Below are positions 1 to 5,608 of a stretch of DNA of 5,608 nt, one piece after another (position 1 is the stretch's first letter; each line of letters opens with the position of its first letter). This DNA is from JANWYT01 sp034432435 (GTDB lineage Bacteria > Chloroflexota > Anaerolineae > Aggregatilineales > Phototrophicaceae): assembly GCA_034432435.1 (NCBI GenBank), contig DAOUBS010000131.1, positions 1 to 5,608 on the forward strand. Direction: 5' to 3'. The position numbers and the translations under genes are program-made. Below the pieces are notes generated by a model. The model was not told where the DNA came from. It searched no databases and worked only from the letters and a program-made list of their open reading frames with translations.

Positions 1-25
1 GCCCAAAAGCTTATGCGGCGGTAAT

Positions 26-559
26 TTAAAGAAAATTACGCTTGTTCAGCAGTGCCAACTCCTTTGCGATGCGCAAAGCCTTGTCGAAGTTCACCTCATG
101 GCCGATTACGTCCACGTATTCAGCATGGCGGACAATCCCCTCGCGGTCGATCACGAACACCGCGCGCTGGCATACGCGCCAATCCAGATCGTGCACGCCG
201 TAATCGTCGGCGAACTTCATGTCCATGTAGCAGCTCAGCGTTTCGTGGTTGCTGATGCCTTCTGCGCCGCAATAACGCTTGAGCGCAAACGTCAAATCCG
301 CGCTGACGGTGATGATGCGGATGTCCTCGTGCAGATTGGCCGCCTCGGCGTTGAAGCGCCGCGTCTGTGCGCTGCACACGCTTGTGTCAATGGATGGGAT
401 CGTGCTGATAATCAGCACCTTGCCCGCGTAGTCGGCCAGTGTACGCTTGCTGCGGTCAATCGCCATCAGCTCGAAGTCAGGCGCTTTATCGCCCACCTTC
501 AGCATCTCGCCCTGCACGCGATGTTCCACCGGCCCCACCATCATCCCTTTGCGCGCCAT
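26..559 (-). CDS. tpx: Thiol peroxidase (Tpx, atypical 2-Cys peroxiredoxin)
   Basis: Cytoplasmic peroxidase that reduces hydrogen peroxide and alkyl hydroperoxides and is normally recycled by thioredoxin. The 177-residue product has the thioredoxin-like peroxiredoxin fold from about residue 20 (KVGDKAPDFEL) to the end. The active-site signature PSIDTSVC gives P55, T59 and the peroxidatic C62. The resolving cysteine is C97 in RYCGAEG, the usual Tpx spacing, and the conserved active-site arginine is R132 in QRAVFVID. Length is normal for the family (about 165-175). The ATG is supported by an AAGGAG Shine-Dalgarno 8 nt upstream, so the nearby Met6 and Met7 are less likely starts. Two further cysteines, C110 and C130, are not part of the standard pair. 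The gene follows the amidohydrolase after 72 nt in which I see no clear terminator and no strong promoter, so it may share that transcript or have its own weak promoter. Family assignment is secure; the in vivo reductant is inferred. Confidence 0.96.
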   Translation of the reverse strand: MARKGMMVGPVEHRVQGEMLKVGDKAPDFELMAIDRSKRTLADYAGKVLIISTIPSIDTSVCSAQTRRFNAEAANLHEDIRIITVSADLTFALKRYCGAEGISNHETLSCYMDMKFADDYGVHDLDWRVCQRAVFVIDREGIVRHAEYVDVIGHEVNFDKALRIAKELALLNKRNFL

Positions 560-567
560 ATTCTTTG

Positions 568-573
568 CTCCTT
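568..573 (-). promoter_or_regulatory. Shine-Dalgarno site of tpx
   Basis: Read on the minus strand this is AAGGAG, ending 8 nt before the ATG at 559-557. It is the best-formed ribosome binding site in the window and fixes the tpx start at Met1 rather than at Met6 or Met7. The rest of the 72-nt gap (560-631) holds no convincing sigma70 -35/-10 pair and no hairpin followed by a T-run. Confidence 0.75.
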
Positions 574-631
574 CAGTAACAGAGTCCCTAATCAGTCGTA
601 GAGAGTGTATCGAGAGTTGTTTAGCTCCGGT

Positions 632-2230
632 TTAGTCCAAGCCGCCAAAACGCCACTGCCCATTAACCATCGTGGCGACGGGCAAGATACGGTCGATCTC
701 ATGCGCGGGCGTCGTGAAGATGTCTCGATCCAGCACCACCAGATCAGCATAGTAGCCGGTGGCCAACCGCCCCAATCGATCCTCTTGATACGAGGCATAC
801 GCCGCACCCGTTGTAAAGCCTGCAATGGCTTCCTCGACGGACAGGCGCATCTCAGGATGCCACCCGCCCTCTGGCTGACCGTTTTTCTGCCGCATGACTG
901 CCGCTGCGATCCCCTCGAATGGGTTGAAACGCTCCACAGGGCTATCGGATCCGAACGCTACCACCACCCCTTGATCAAGCTGCCAGCGCGCGTTGTAGGC
1001 CCAAGCGCAGCGCTCGCCCCAGTAGCGCTCGGCCACTGGGTAATCGCTCGTGGCGTGGGTGGGCTGCATAGACGCGATCACCTTCAAATCGCGCAGACGA
1101 TAGCGATCATCGGGATGGATGATCTGGACGTGCTCCACGCGGTGGCGCAGCTGATCGGGCGTCTGGCCGCGGGCAGCTTCCTCGGCACGAACTCGCTCCA
1201 TGACGTTGCACACGTCGCGGAAGGCACGGTCGCCGATGGCGTGGATTGTCGTCGGCAGGCCGTGCGCGCTGGCCTTGCTCATCGCCTCATACATTTCATC
1301 GACGCTCAGCACGGCCATCCCGTAGTTGTCTGGCTCGCCAATGTATGGCTCCAGCATGAGGGCCGTCTTGGGGCCGAGCGCGCCGTCGGCGAACATCTTC
1401 AGCGCGCCAATCTTGATCCAGTCATCGCCGAAGTTGGCGCGCACGCCTAGCTCGAGCGCGTGTTCCAACCACCCGCGATTAACGTTCTTGTGGACGCGCA
1501 GCCCCAACTGGCCACGCTCACGCAGCCGCTGCAAAGCCATCATGCAGATCGGATCGTCGTAGTCGTGCAGCCCCGTAAGGCCCTGTGCGTGGAACTGCGC
1601 CTGCGCCTCCAGCATCATATCCGCCAGCTGATCCACCGTCAGCGCAGGGATCTGCTGCTCTACCAGTCGCATCGCCGTCTCAAGCAGGATACCGGTCGGG
1701 TGGCCGTGCGCATCACGCATAATTTCACCGCCGTCGGGGTCAGGCGTGCTGGCGGTGATCCCACACGCTGCAAGCGCAGCGCTGTTCGCCCAGCCTGCGT
1801 GGCCGCTTTTCGCTCGCAAATAAACTGGGTTATTCGGGGCGACGCGGTCTAGGTCGGCTGCGCTGGGGAAGGTTCCCGACGTCCACAGCCCTTGCGCCCA
1901 GCCCCACCCAGTGATCCACTGACCAGATGACACACTGCGCACACGCGCGGCAACCCGCTCCAGCGCGACCTCCAGCGCAGGCACTTCGAACACGTCCACC
2001 TCGTTCAAGGCGCGGGCTGTCTGATGATAGTGAACGTGCGCGTCAATCAACCCGGGCAGCACCGTCCGTCCGCGCAAGTTCTCAACCTTGGTATGAGCGC
2101 TGCGCAGCGCCAGCACCTCGCGCGTCGTGCCCACCGCGACGATTCGCCCACGCGCAATTGCCACCGCCTCCACGAACCCCGCTTCGGCTTGGGTGTAGAT
2201 GCGCCCATCGGTTAGGATTAAGTCGATCAT
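632..2230 (-). CDS. YtcJ-like metal-dependent amidohydrolase (Amidohydro_3 family)
   Basis: Predicted metal-dependent hydrolase of the amidohydrolase superfamily, probably cytoplasmic: no signal peptide or membrane segment is visible. The 532 residues start with the small beta-sandwich part (DLILTDGRIYT, residues 3-13) and rejoin it at the end (ADLVVLDRD, 495-503; TMVNGQWRF near the C-terminus), flanking a TIM barrel. Barrel signatures in order: LPGLIDAHVHYH with metal-binding H65 and H67; WGWAQ (109-113); WIKIGALKMFADGALG (271-286), whose K278 is a candidate bridging residue; HAIGDRA with H330; RHRVEHVQ with H367; and GSDSPVE with D429, the likely catalytic and metal-binding aspartate. This order matches YtcJ/NfdA-type proteins of about 530-560 residues. 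Substrates vary in this family (formamides, imides, other amides) and cannot be assigned here. The start at 2230 has a GAGGT ribosome site 7 nt upstream. It follows the kinase gene by 13 nt, suggesting co-transcription. The frame stays open upstream to 2410, but that stretch lies inside the kinase gene and reads as a basic, unlikely peptide. Confidence 0.93.
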   Translation of the reverse strand: MIDLILTDGRIYTQAEAGFVEAVAIARGRIVAVGTTREVLALRSAHTKVENLRGRTVLPGLIDAHVHYHQTARALNEVDVFEVPALEVALERVAARVRSVSSGQWITGWGWAQGLWTSGTFPSAADLDRVAPNNPVYLRAKSGHAGWANSAALAACGITASTPDPDGGEIMRDAHGHPTGILLETAMRLVEQQIPALTVDQLADMMLEAQAQFHAQGLTGLHDYDDPICMMALQRLRERGQLGLRVHKNVNRGWLEHALELGVRANFGDDWIKIGALKMFADGALGPKTALMLEPYIGEPDNYGMAVLSVDEMYEAMSKASAHGLPTTIHAIGDRAFRDVCNVMERVRAEEAARGQTPDQLRHRVEHVQIIHPDDRYRLRDLKVIASMQPTHATSDYPVAERYWGERCAWAYNARWQLDQGVVVAFGSDSPVERFNPFEGIAAAVMRQKNGQPEGGWHPEMRLSVEEAIAGFTTGAAYASYQEDRLGRLATGYYADLVVLDRDIFTTPAHEIDRILPVATMVNGQWRFGGLD

Positions 2231-2237
2231 CTGCGCT

Positions 2238-2242
2238 ACCTC
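2238..2242 (-). promoter_or_regulatory. Shine-Dalgarno site that decides the amidohydrolase start
   Basis: Minus-strand GAGGT lies 7 nt before the ATG at 2230-2228, inside the 13-nt gap after the kinase stop (TAA, 2246-2244). It selects the 532-residue product over a 592-residue version that would begin inside the kinase gene. Confidence 0.7.
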
Positions 2243-2243
2243 G

Positions 2244-3068
2244 TTACGTGTACTGCGCCACAATCGCGCTGATTTCGTCTGGAGTTGGGGTATAAACGCC
2301 CGCATGCTGCACAGTGAGCGCTGCAACCTGCGCCGCCAGCGCCAGCGCTTCCTCAAGCGGCAGCTTGAGAAAATACTGCGCAACGAGCAACGACGTAGCA
2401 AAGACATCACCCGCGCCCGTAGGGTCTACTTCCTCAGCAGGATAGGCTGAATATGTGAGGAAGCTCGACCCTCTGTACACCACCCCGCCGGCGGCTCCAT
2501 CGGTGACCACAGTCACCACCACCTGACGAAACGCCTCAACAAGTGAAGCATCTCCTTCGATGTCCTGCTGGCTAAACACGGCCAGCGCCACATGGCGCAG
2601 CAGCTGCGGCTCAAACCAACGTTTGAAGGTTACGCGCCCTGTCGCGTCCCATTGGCGCATTAGCCCCTGTGGGGTGAGCATCACCGGCGCACGAAACGCA
2701 CCATAAAGGTCATCGCTCAGCTCATCCACTAGTGGGGCTAAGTGCACGAGACCCGCAGTGCGCCACGCATGCGGCACATCCTCAAGAGATAGGCTGCGAG
2801 CACGACCGTGCAGCGTTTGAATCCGACGAGCACCAATGTATACGTTCTCAAAAGTGGTCGTTTGCGGCGCAGGCACGACTTCTAACGGAATGCTTGCCGC
2901 TAAACTTTTCACCAGCGGATCAGATGGATCGGCACTGGTGACGATAGCTGGCCGCAAGCCAAAAGCTTGAGCGATACGAGCAGCATAAGAAACCGTGCCA
3001 CCCAACACGCGCCCCTGTGGGTTCAGATCGGCAGTCACGTGCCCGATCAGCAGCAAATCAGGCGTCAT
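2244..3068 (-). CDS. PfkB-family carbohydrate/cyclitol kinase
   Basis: Predicted cytosolic ribokinase/PfkB-family kinase that transfers phosphate from ATP to a hydroxyl of a sugar, nucleoside or cyclitol. The product is 274 residues, somewhat short for a family usually near 300. The N-terminal strand (LLLIGHVTADLN, 5-16) leads to the substrate-site di-glycine at 23-24 (VLGGTVSYAARIAQAFG). The ATP end is clear: VTDGAAGGVVYRG (188-200), then the PfkB signature DPTGAGDVFA (215-224), with G218-A-G220 forming the anion hole and D221 as catalytic base. The second family motif gives the C-terminal helices up to HAGVYTP (255-261). The short N-terminal part and the loosely conserved middle (about 60-165) recall inositol-kinase-like members, but this is a weak impression and the substrate is unknown. 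The ATG overlaps the jag stop codon by 4 nt and has no Shine-Dalgarno of its own, so translation is probably coupled to jag. Confidence 0.9.
   Translation of the reverse strand: MTPDLLLIGHVTADLNPQGRVLGGTVSYAARIAQAFGLRPAIVTSADPSDPLVKSLAASIPLEVVPAPQTTTFENVYIGARRIQTLHGRARSLSLEDVPHAWRTAGLVHLAPLVDELSDDLYGAFRAPVMLTPQGLMRQWDATGRVTFKRWFEPQLLRHVALAVFSQQDIEGDASLVEAFRQVVVTVVTDGAAGGVVYRGSSFLTYSAYPAEEVDPTGAGDVFATSLLVAQYFLKLPLEEALALAAQVAALTVQHAGVYTPTPDEISAIVAQYT
3065..3068 (-). promoter_or_regulatory. ATGA stop-start overlap coupling jag and the kinase
   Basis: The minus strand reads ATGA: ATG at 3068-3066 starts the kinase and TGA at 3067-3065 ends jag. The roughly 17 nt before the ATG contain no GGAG-like element, so ribosomes most likely reinitiate after finishing jag. 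The overlap is seen directly; the coupling is inferred. Confidence 0.8.
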
Positions 3069-4027
3069 GACTTGATCGGGTTGATGGTGACCTTGCGGCC
3101 AGTGCCTTCTCCAACGCTCTTTGTTTCAACGTCCGTTCGATCTCGAAGCGTTAGATGAATAATGCGGCGCTCATTGGGCGGCATCGGTTCCAGCGTCATG
3201 GTGCGCCCCTGCTTAACCGCTTGATCGGCCATGCGCGTGGCCAATTGGCGCAGGCGCTCATTGCGACGCAGTTTGTACTCCATCACGTCGACGATGATGT
3301 TGGCGCGCTTCTGCACCTTGCGGCTCAACATCAAACGCAAGATGTATTGAAGCGAGGCTAACGTCTCGCCGCGCCGCCCGATGAGCGGCTGCAAATCCTC
3401 CCCGCTGATGTTGAGGATCCACAACGACTCTTCGCCCTCGCGCGTAGAGTCGCTCTTGTGAATCGTCACGATGCCGTAGATGTCCATCTTCTCAAGCAGC
3501 TCATTGAGAAGCTGCTTGCCCACCACTGCCACCTCATCTGCTTGGTCATCTGGGATCACCTGCGCCTTTGGAGCAAGGTCCAGCGCTTCAGGGTCTTCAA
3601 ACTCAACGTCAAAATCTTCAACATAGCGCGAAACGCGCGGTTGAGCATCCCCACCACGACTGCGCGGGCTGCCGTCGCGGCCTCGTCCACCACGTCCGCG
3701 GCGTTCCCTATCACGTGAGCTGGCTTCACGTCCACGACCGCCGCGCTCACTACGCAGCTGCTGACGACTGCGCTCACTGTCGCGGTCACCGCGCCGTGGT
3801 TCACGCGGCGCGCGCGTGGGTGTGCTCACGGGGGGCTGCCCTGACTCTGGCCGTGGCCCCATGTAGATGATACGAACGCGCGCGGGCTTCGCGCCAATGC
3901 CCATAATGCCGCGGTAAGGCTCTTCCAGCACTTCTACCATCACATCGGCTGATGTGACGCCCAACTCGCGTAAGCCAGCATCAATGGCCGCTTCTATCGT
4001 CTCCCCGGTTTTTTCTACAGATTCCAT
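3065..4027 (-). CDS. jag: Jag/KhpB (EloR) RNA-binding protein, Jag_N-KH-R3H
   Basis: Cytoplasmic RNA-binding protein of the Jag/KhpB/EloR family. In other bacteria, with KhpA, it binds many transcripts and affects cell elongation and division. The 320 residues contain, in order: a Jag_N domain (1-56, with the typical GIMGIGAKPARVRI end at 40-53); a disordered linker (about 58-132) very rich in Arg, Gly, Glu and Asp, with RGG/RGR runs at 95-100 and 110-117; an acidic stretch (135-153); a type II KH domain (about 165-240) with the GxxG loop GRRG at 217-220; and an R3H domain (about 243-318) with the signature R287-RII-H291. All RNA-binding signatures are intact. Length is above short Jag proteins (about 205-250) because of the linker. 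The ATG at 4027 has only weak GGAAA-like ribosome sites upstream (nearest 7 nt away). yidC upstream and jag here form the well-known yidC-jag pair. The gene overlaps the kinase gene downstream by 4 nt. Confidence 0.96.
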   Translation of the reverse strand: MESVEKTGETIEAAIDAGLRELGVTSADVMVEVLEEPYRGIMGIGAKPARVRIIYMGPRPESGQPPVSTPTRAPREPRRGDRDSERSRQQLRSERGGRGREASSRDRERRGRGGRGRDGSPRSRGGDAQPRVSRYVEDFDVEFEDPEALDLAPKAQVIPDDQADEVAVVGKQLLNELLEKMDIYGIVTIHKSDSTREGEESLWILNISGEDLQPLIGRRGETLASLQYILRLMLSRKVQKRANIIVDVMEYKLRRNERLRQLATRMADQAVKQGRTMTLEPMPPNERRIIHLTLRDRTDVETKSVGEGTGRKVTINPIKS

Positions 4028-4060
4028 AGCGTTGTTTCCGTTTCCATATCTTGCACATAA

Positions 4061-4088
4061 GGGCAGCTGCCCATTGGCAGACTGCCCA
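4061..4088. repeat. Duplicated short palindrome in the yidC-jag gap
   Basis: The first copy is the perfect 12-bp palindrome GGGCAGCTGCCC (4061-4072). The second, GGCAGACTGCCCA (4076-4088), repeats GGCAGCTGCCCA (4062-4073) with one inserted A at its centre. The two copies are separated by TT, with centres about 15 bp apart. In RNA the arms can pair within each copy (short stems) or GGGCAG of one copy with CTGCCC of the other (6-bp stem, 15-nt loop). No T-run of terminator length follows on the minus strand. Possible roles are a dimeric-protein operator, an attenuator or mRNA-processing hairpin that sets the jag to yidC ratio, or chance. The rest of the 97-nt gap shows no convincing minus-strand promoter. 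Confidence 0.5.
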
Positions 4089-4124
4089 CCCTAATCAAAC
4101 CATCTATAATTGGCGAGGTGACAG

Positions 4125-5015
4125 CTATTTCTTCTTGCCGTAGCTCTTGCCGGCGCTTTTAGGTGTCTTGCCGCTTCCAGACACTTTGGCTGTGGCGGGC
4201 TTCGGGTTGCGCACCGGTGACGTCGCCATCGCGGCGATGGTGTCCTCAACGCGCGACGCGGTGCGCGGCTTCTCAGGGAAGAGCTTATCCGTCAGCGCCT
4301 TCACCTGTGGCGAATACTGCAAGATGCCCACCAAGTTCGACACGATGAAGTAAACCGACAGCCCCACCGAGAACGACAGCGACAAAAAGCCAAACATGAT
4401 TGGCATGATCGTCCCCATCGAGCGGGTAATGTTCGCGGCTTGGTCGTTAGGGTCAGGCGGGCCAGACTGCGCCGGAACCGACACCTTGAACTGAAGCCAC
4501 GTGGTAATCATCACCAGGGCAGGCAGCGCCAACGCATACCACGGGTTGCCTGGCGGGGTGGGCGCTTGGGTCAAGTCCATCCCCAGCCACATCTTCTCCA
4601 ACGGGATAAGCCGCGCGAGATCCGTCACCAGCAGGCGCTGTGATAAGTCAACCAACTGATACGGCGTGGACGCCAGCGCGTAGTAGATCGCCTGATACAT
4701 CGCACTCAAGATAGGATACTGAATCAGCAGCGGCAGGCAGCCCCCTAGTGGGTTCACCCCATGCTCGCGGTAAAGCGCCATCTGCGCCTGAGAGAGCTTC
4801 TCGCGGTCATCTTTGTACTTCTCTTGCAGCTTCTTGATGGCCGGCTGAAGCTCCTGCGTGCGACGCGCGGAACGCATTTGCTTGATCGTCAGCGGGTACG
4901 TGGCCAGACGGATCAAGAGTGTCAGCACCACAATGCCCGCGATGATGTTGTTGCCGAGCACGCCATAGAGCCAGATCATCAGCGTGATGAGCGGGTTGAA
5001 GATGAGATCCCACAT
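4125..5015 (-). CDS. yidC: Membrane protein insertase YidC/Oxa1 (short, Gram-positive type)
   Basis: Inner-membrane insertase that places membrane proteins into the bilayer, alone or with SecYEG. The 296-residue product lacks the large periplasmic domain of E. coli YidC. It starts with an amphipathic stretch (3-20). Next comes a membrane segment (about 22-42) carrying the groove arginine R36 in LLIRLATYPL, which is known in the family to contact substrate. A charged cytoplasmic coiled-coil hairpin (about 45-85) precedes the conserved NPLGGCLPLLIQYPI (88-102). Further membrane segments lie near 158-176 and in 203-233. The tail (about 245-296) is basic and ends in GKKK, as in forms that bind the ribosome. 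No lipoprotein signal with a lipobox is seen. The start is uncertain: GAGGGG at 5026-5031 is 10 nt from this ATG and 4 nt from an in-frame TTG at 5021 that would add two residues. I prefer the ATG because MWD starts are common in short YidCs. The gene lies 21 nt after the propeller gene. Confidence 0.95.
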   Translation of the reverse strand: MWDLIFNPLITLMIWLYGVLGNNIIAGIVVLTLLIRLATYPLTIKQMRSARRTQELQPAIKKLQEKYKDDREKLSQAQMALYREHGVNPLGGCLPLLIQYPILSAMYQAIYYALASTPYQLVDLSQRLLVTDLARLIPLEKMWLGMDLTQAPTPPGNPWYALALPALVMITTWLQFKVSVPAQSGPPDPNDQAANITRSMGTIMPIMFGFLSLSFSVGLSVYFIVSNLVGILQYSPQVKALTDKLFPEKPRTASRVEDTIAAMATSPVRNPKPATAKVSGSGKTPKSAGKSYGKKK

Positions 5016-5025
5016 AGACAATAAA

Positions 5026-5031
5026 CCCCTC
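5026..5031 (-). promoter_or_regulatory. Shine-Dalgarno site of yidC
   Basis: Minus-strand GAGGGG lies in the short gap between the propeller stop (TAG, 5039-5037) and yidC. Its spacing is 10 nt to the ATG at 5015 and 4 nt to the alternative TTG at 5021. It supports initiation here but does not settle which codon is used. Confidence 0.6.
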
Positions 5032-5036
5032 GATAA

Positions 5037-5608
5037 CTAGCGTGCGTATGACCAGCGCTGAGTGCCGGTTTGTTCCGAAAAAGCGACCACCAACCGCCCC
5101 ATGTCTTTTGTCGCCACGAGGATCAGTGGCTCGTTGATGCCCGCCTCTAAGTTGGCCGGCACGTGCAACAATTCGCTCAGGATTTCAGGCCCCCCCTCAA
5201 CCTGACGCTCCATCACTTTAGAGCCGTTCAACCCCAGCCAATGAACTTTGCCATCGCGCGAGGCGACGATAATGAAGTTGTCCGTCACCAGCGGGGATGG
5301 GCGAATGCCGCGCGAGGAAACCTGCGTCTCCCAGAGGATCGCCAGCGTGTCGGGGTCAATCGCGTACACGAAGCCGGAAAGGTCAGTCACGTAGATCACG
5401 CCGTTGGCAAAGACAGGCTGGCTCCATACCCAGTTGCGTAAACGGCCTTCTGCGACCAACTGACCGGTGGCCGCATCAAGCTTGAAGAGGCGATCCAGCG
5501 TGTTGCCGACGTAAACAAACCCATTGGCCACCAGCGGAGCCCCACCGATCAACCCTTCAGTGTTGAAGGGCTGTGGCCATGCAAGCGTGCCATCAGCCGC
5601 GTTGAGCG
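5037..5608 (-). CDS. PQQ-type beta-propeller repeat protein, C-terminal part (cut by window edge)
   Basis: This is the last 189 residues of a gene whose 5' end lies beyond the right edge; the frame is open to position 5608. An in-frame TTG at 5552 is internal, because the codons before it continue a repeat (LNAADGTLAWPQPF). The protein is built of PQQ/BamB-like propeller blades. Each has a hydrophobic strand of the type APLVANGFVYVG or QPVFANGVIYVTD, then a turn of the type LDAATGQLV or IDPDTLAILW. Such units recur about every 40 residues, giving four or five blade parts here, with a last, more divergent one ending in EQTGTQRWSYAR. Proteins like this are usually exported or lipoproteins and act as binding scaffolds. 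No dehydrogenase catalytic domain is visible, so a quinoprotein enzyme is not supported. The signal peptide, if any, is outside the window. It precedes yidC by 21 nt in the same direction, suggesting one transcript. Specific function is unknown. Confidence 0.88.
   Translation of the reverse strand, partial: LNAADGTLAWPQPFNTEGLIGGAPLVANGFVYVGNTLDRLFKLDAATGQLVAEGRLRNWVWSQPVFANGVIYVTDLSGFVYAIDPDTLAILWETQVSSRGIRPSPLVTDNFIIVASRDGKVHWLGLNGSKVMERQVEGGPEILSELLHVPANLEAGINEPLILVATKDMGRLVVAFSEQTGTQRWSYAR

Noticed and set aside
1..25. Terminator after tpx
   Set aside because: The 25 nt beyond the tpx stop contain an AAGCTT palindrome and a short T-run but no GC-rich stem before it. The window ends too soon to judge.
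98..601. Plus-strand open frame of 167 codons over tpx
   Set aside because: It is antisense to tpx, which has both catalytic cysteines and a good ribosome site. The frame has a biased His/Ala/Val composition and no recognisable family.
605..1450. Plus-strand open frame of 281 codons
   Set aside because: It lies wholly antisense to the well-supported amidohydrolase and reads as Arg/His/Ala-rich sequence with no domain motif. It is a by-product of GC-rich codon use on the opposite strand.
2231..2410. 60-codon upstream extension of the amidohydrolase
   Set aside because: It lies inside the kinase gene, reads as a basic peptide unlike the family N-terminus, and is bypassed by a GAGGT site 7 nt before the internal ATG at 2230, where the family-like sequence begins.
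3556..3804. Minus-strand Val/Ala/Ser-rich frame of 82 codons inside jag
   Set aside because: It is an out-of-frame reading of the repetitive Arg/Gly linker codons. The jag frame has intact Jag_N, KH and R3H domains on both sides.
4061..4088. Palindromes as an intrinsic terminator after yidC
   Set aside because: The stems are short, and the minus strand continues TTATGTG rather than with a U-run, so a classic terminator is not supported.
4105..4110. Perfect TATAAT on the plus strand in the yidC-jag gap
   Set aside because: There is no matching -35 about 17 bp upstream, and no plus-strand gene follows; it would only drive transcription into the 3' end of yidC. It is most likely chance.
5037..5552. 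Propeller gene taken as complete from the TTG at 5552
   Set aside because: The frame is open to the window edge, and the upstream codons encode another propeller blade turn, so the TTG is an internal leucine and the gene is partial.

Overview
The window is a compact bacterial segment, fairly GC-rich by eye, in which all six recognisable genes lie on the minus strand. Transcription therefore runs from the right edge to the left. The set is conserved housekeeping plus ordinary metabolism. I see no mobile element, tRNA, rRNA, CRISPR array or phage gene. The YidC is the short type, without the large periplasmic domain of proteobacterial YidC, and is followed by Jag/KhpB. This fits a lineage such as Chloroflexota (Anaerolineae-like) or another group with Gram-positive-type YidC. 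The phylum is an inference from protein style, not something the sequence proves.

Layout in transcription order (right to left): (1) the 3' part of a PQQ-type beta-propeller gene, cut by the window edge (5608-5037); (2) yidC, the membrane protein insertase (5015-4125), starting 21 nt after the propeller stop; (3) a 97-nt gap holding two near-identical copies of a short palindrome; (4) jag/khpB, an RNA-binding protein with Jag_N, KH and R3H domains and a long Arg/Gly/Glu-rich linker (4027-3065); (5) a PfkB-family sugar or cyclitol kinase whose ATG overlaps the jag stop as ATGA (3068-2244); (6) a YtcJ-like metal-dependent amidohydrolase starting 13 nt after the kinase stop (2230-632); (7) a 72-nt gap; (8) tpx, a thiol peroxidase (559-26).

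The propeller-yidC pair and the jag-kinase-amidohydrolase run look like tightly coupled operon segments. yidC-jag is the classic neighbourhood near rpmH/rnpA and, in many bacteria, near the replication origin; those flanking genes would lie beyond the right edge. The kinase and amidohydrolase replace the mnmE/rsmG genes often found after jag. No functional link between them and membrane insertion or RNA binding is evident. Tpx is probably an independent antioxidant gene, or the tail of the same transcript.

I found no convincing undescribed system. The points most worth checking are the propeller gene next to yidC, the RGG-like linker of Jag, the SD-less ATGA coupling of a sugar kinase to jag, and the duplicated palindrome between yidC and jag.
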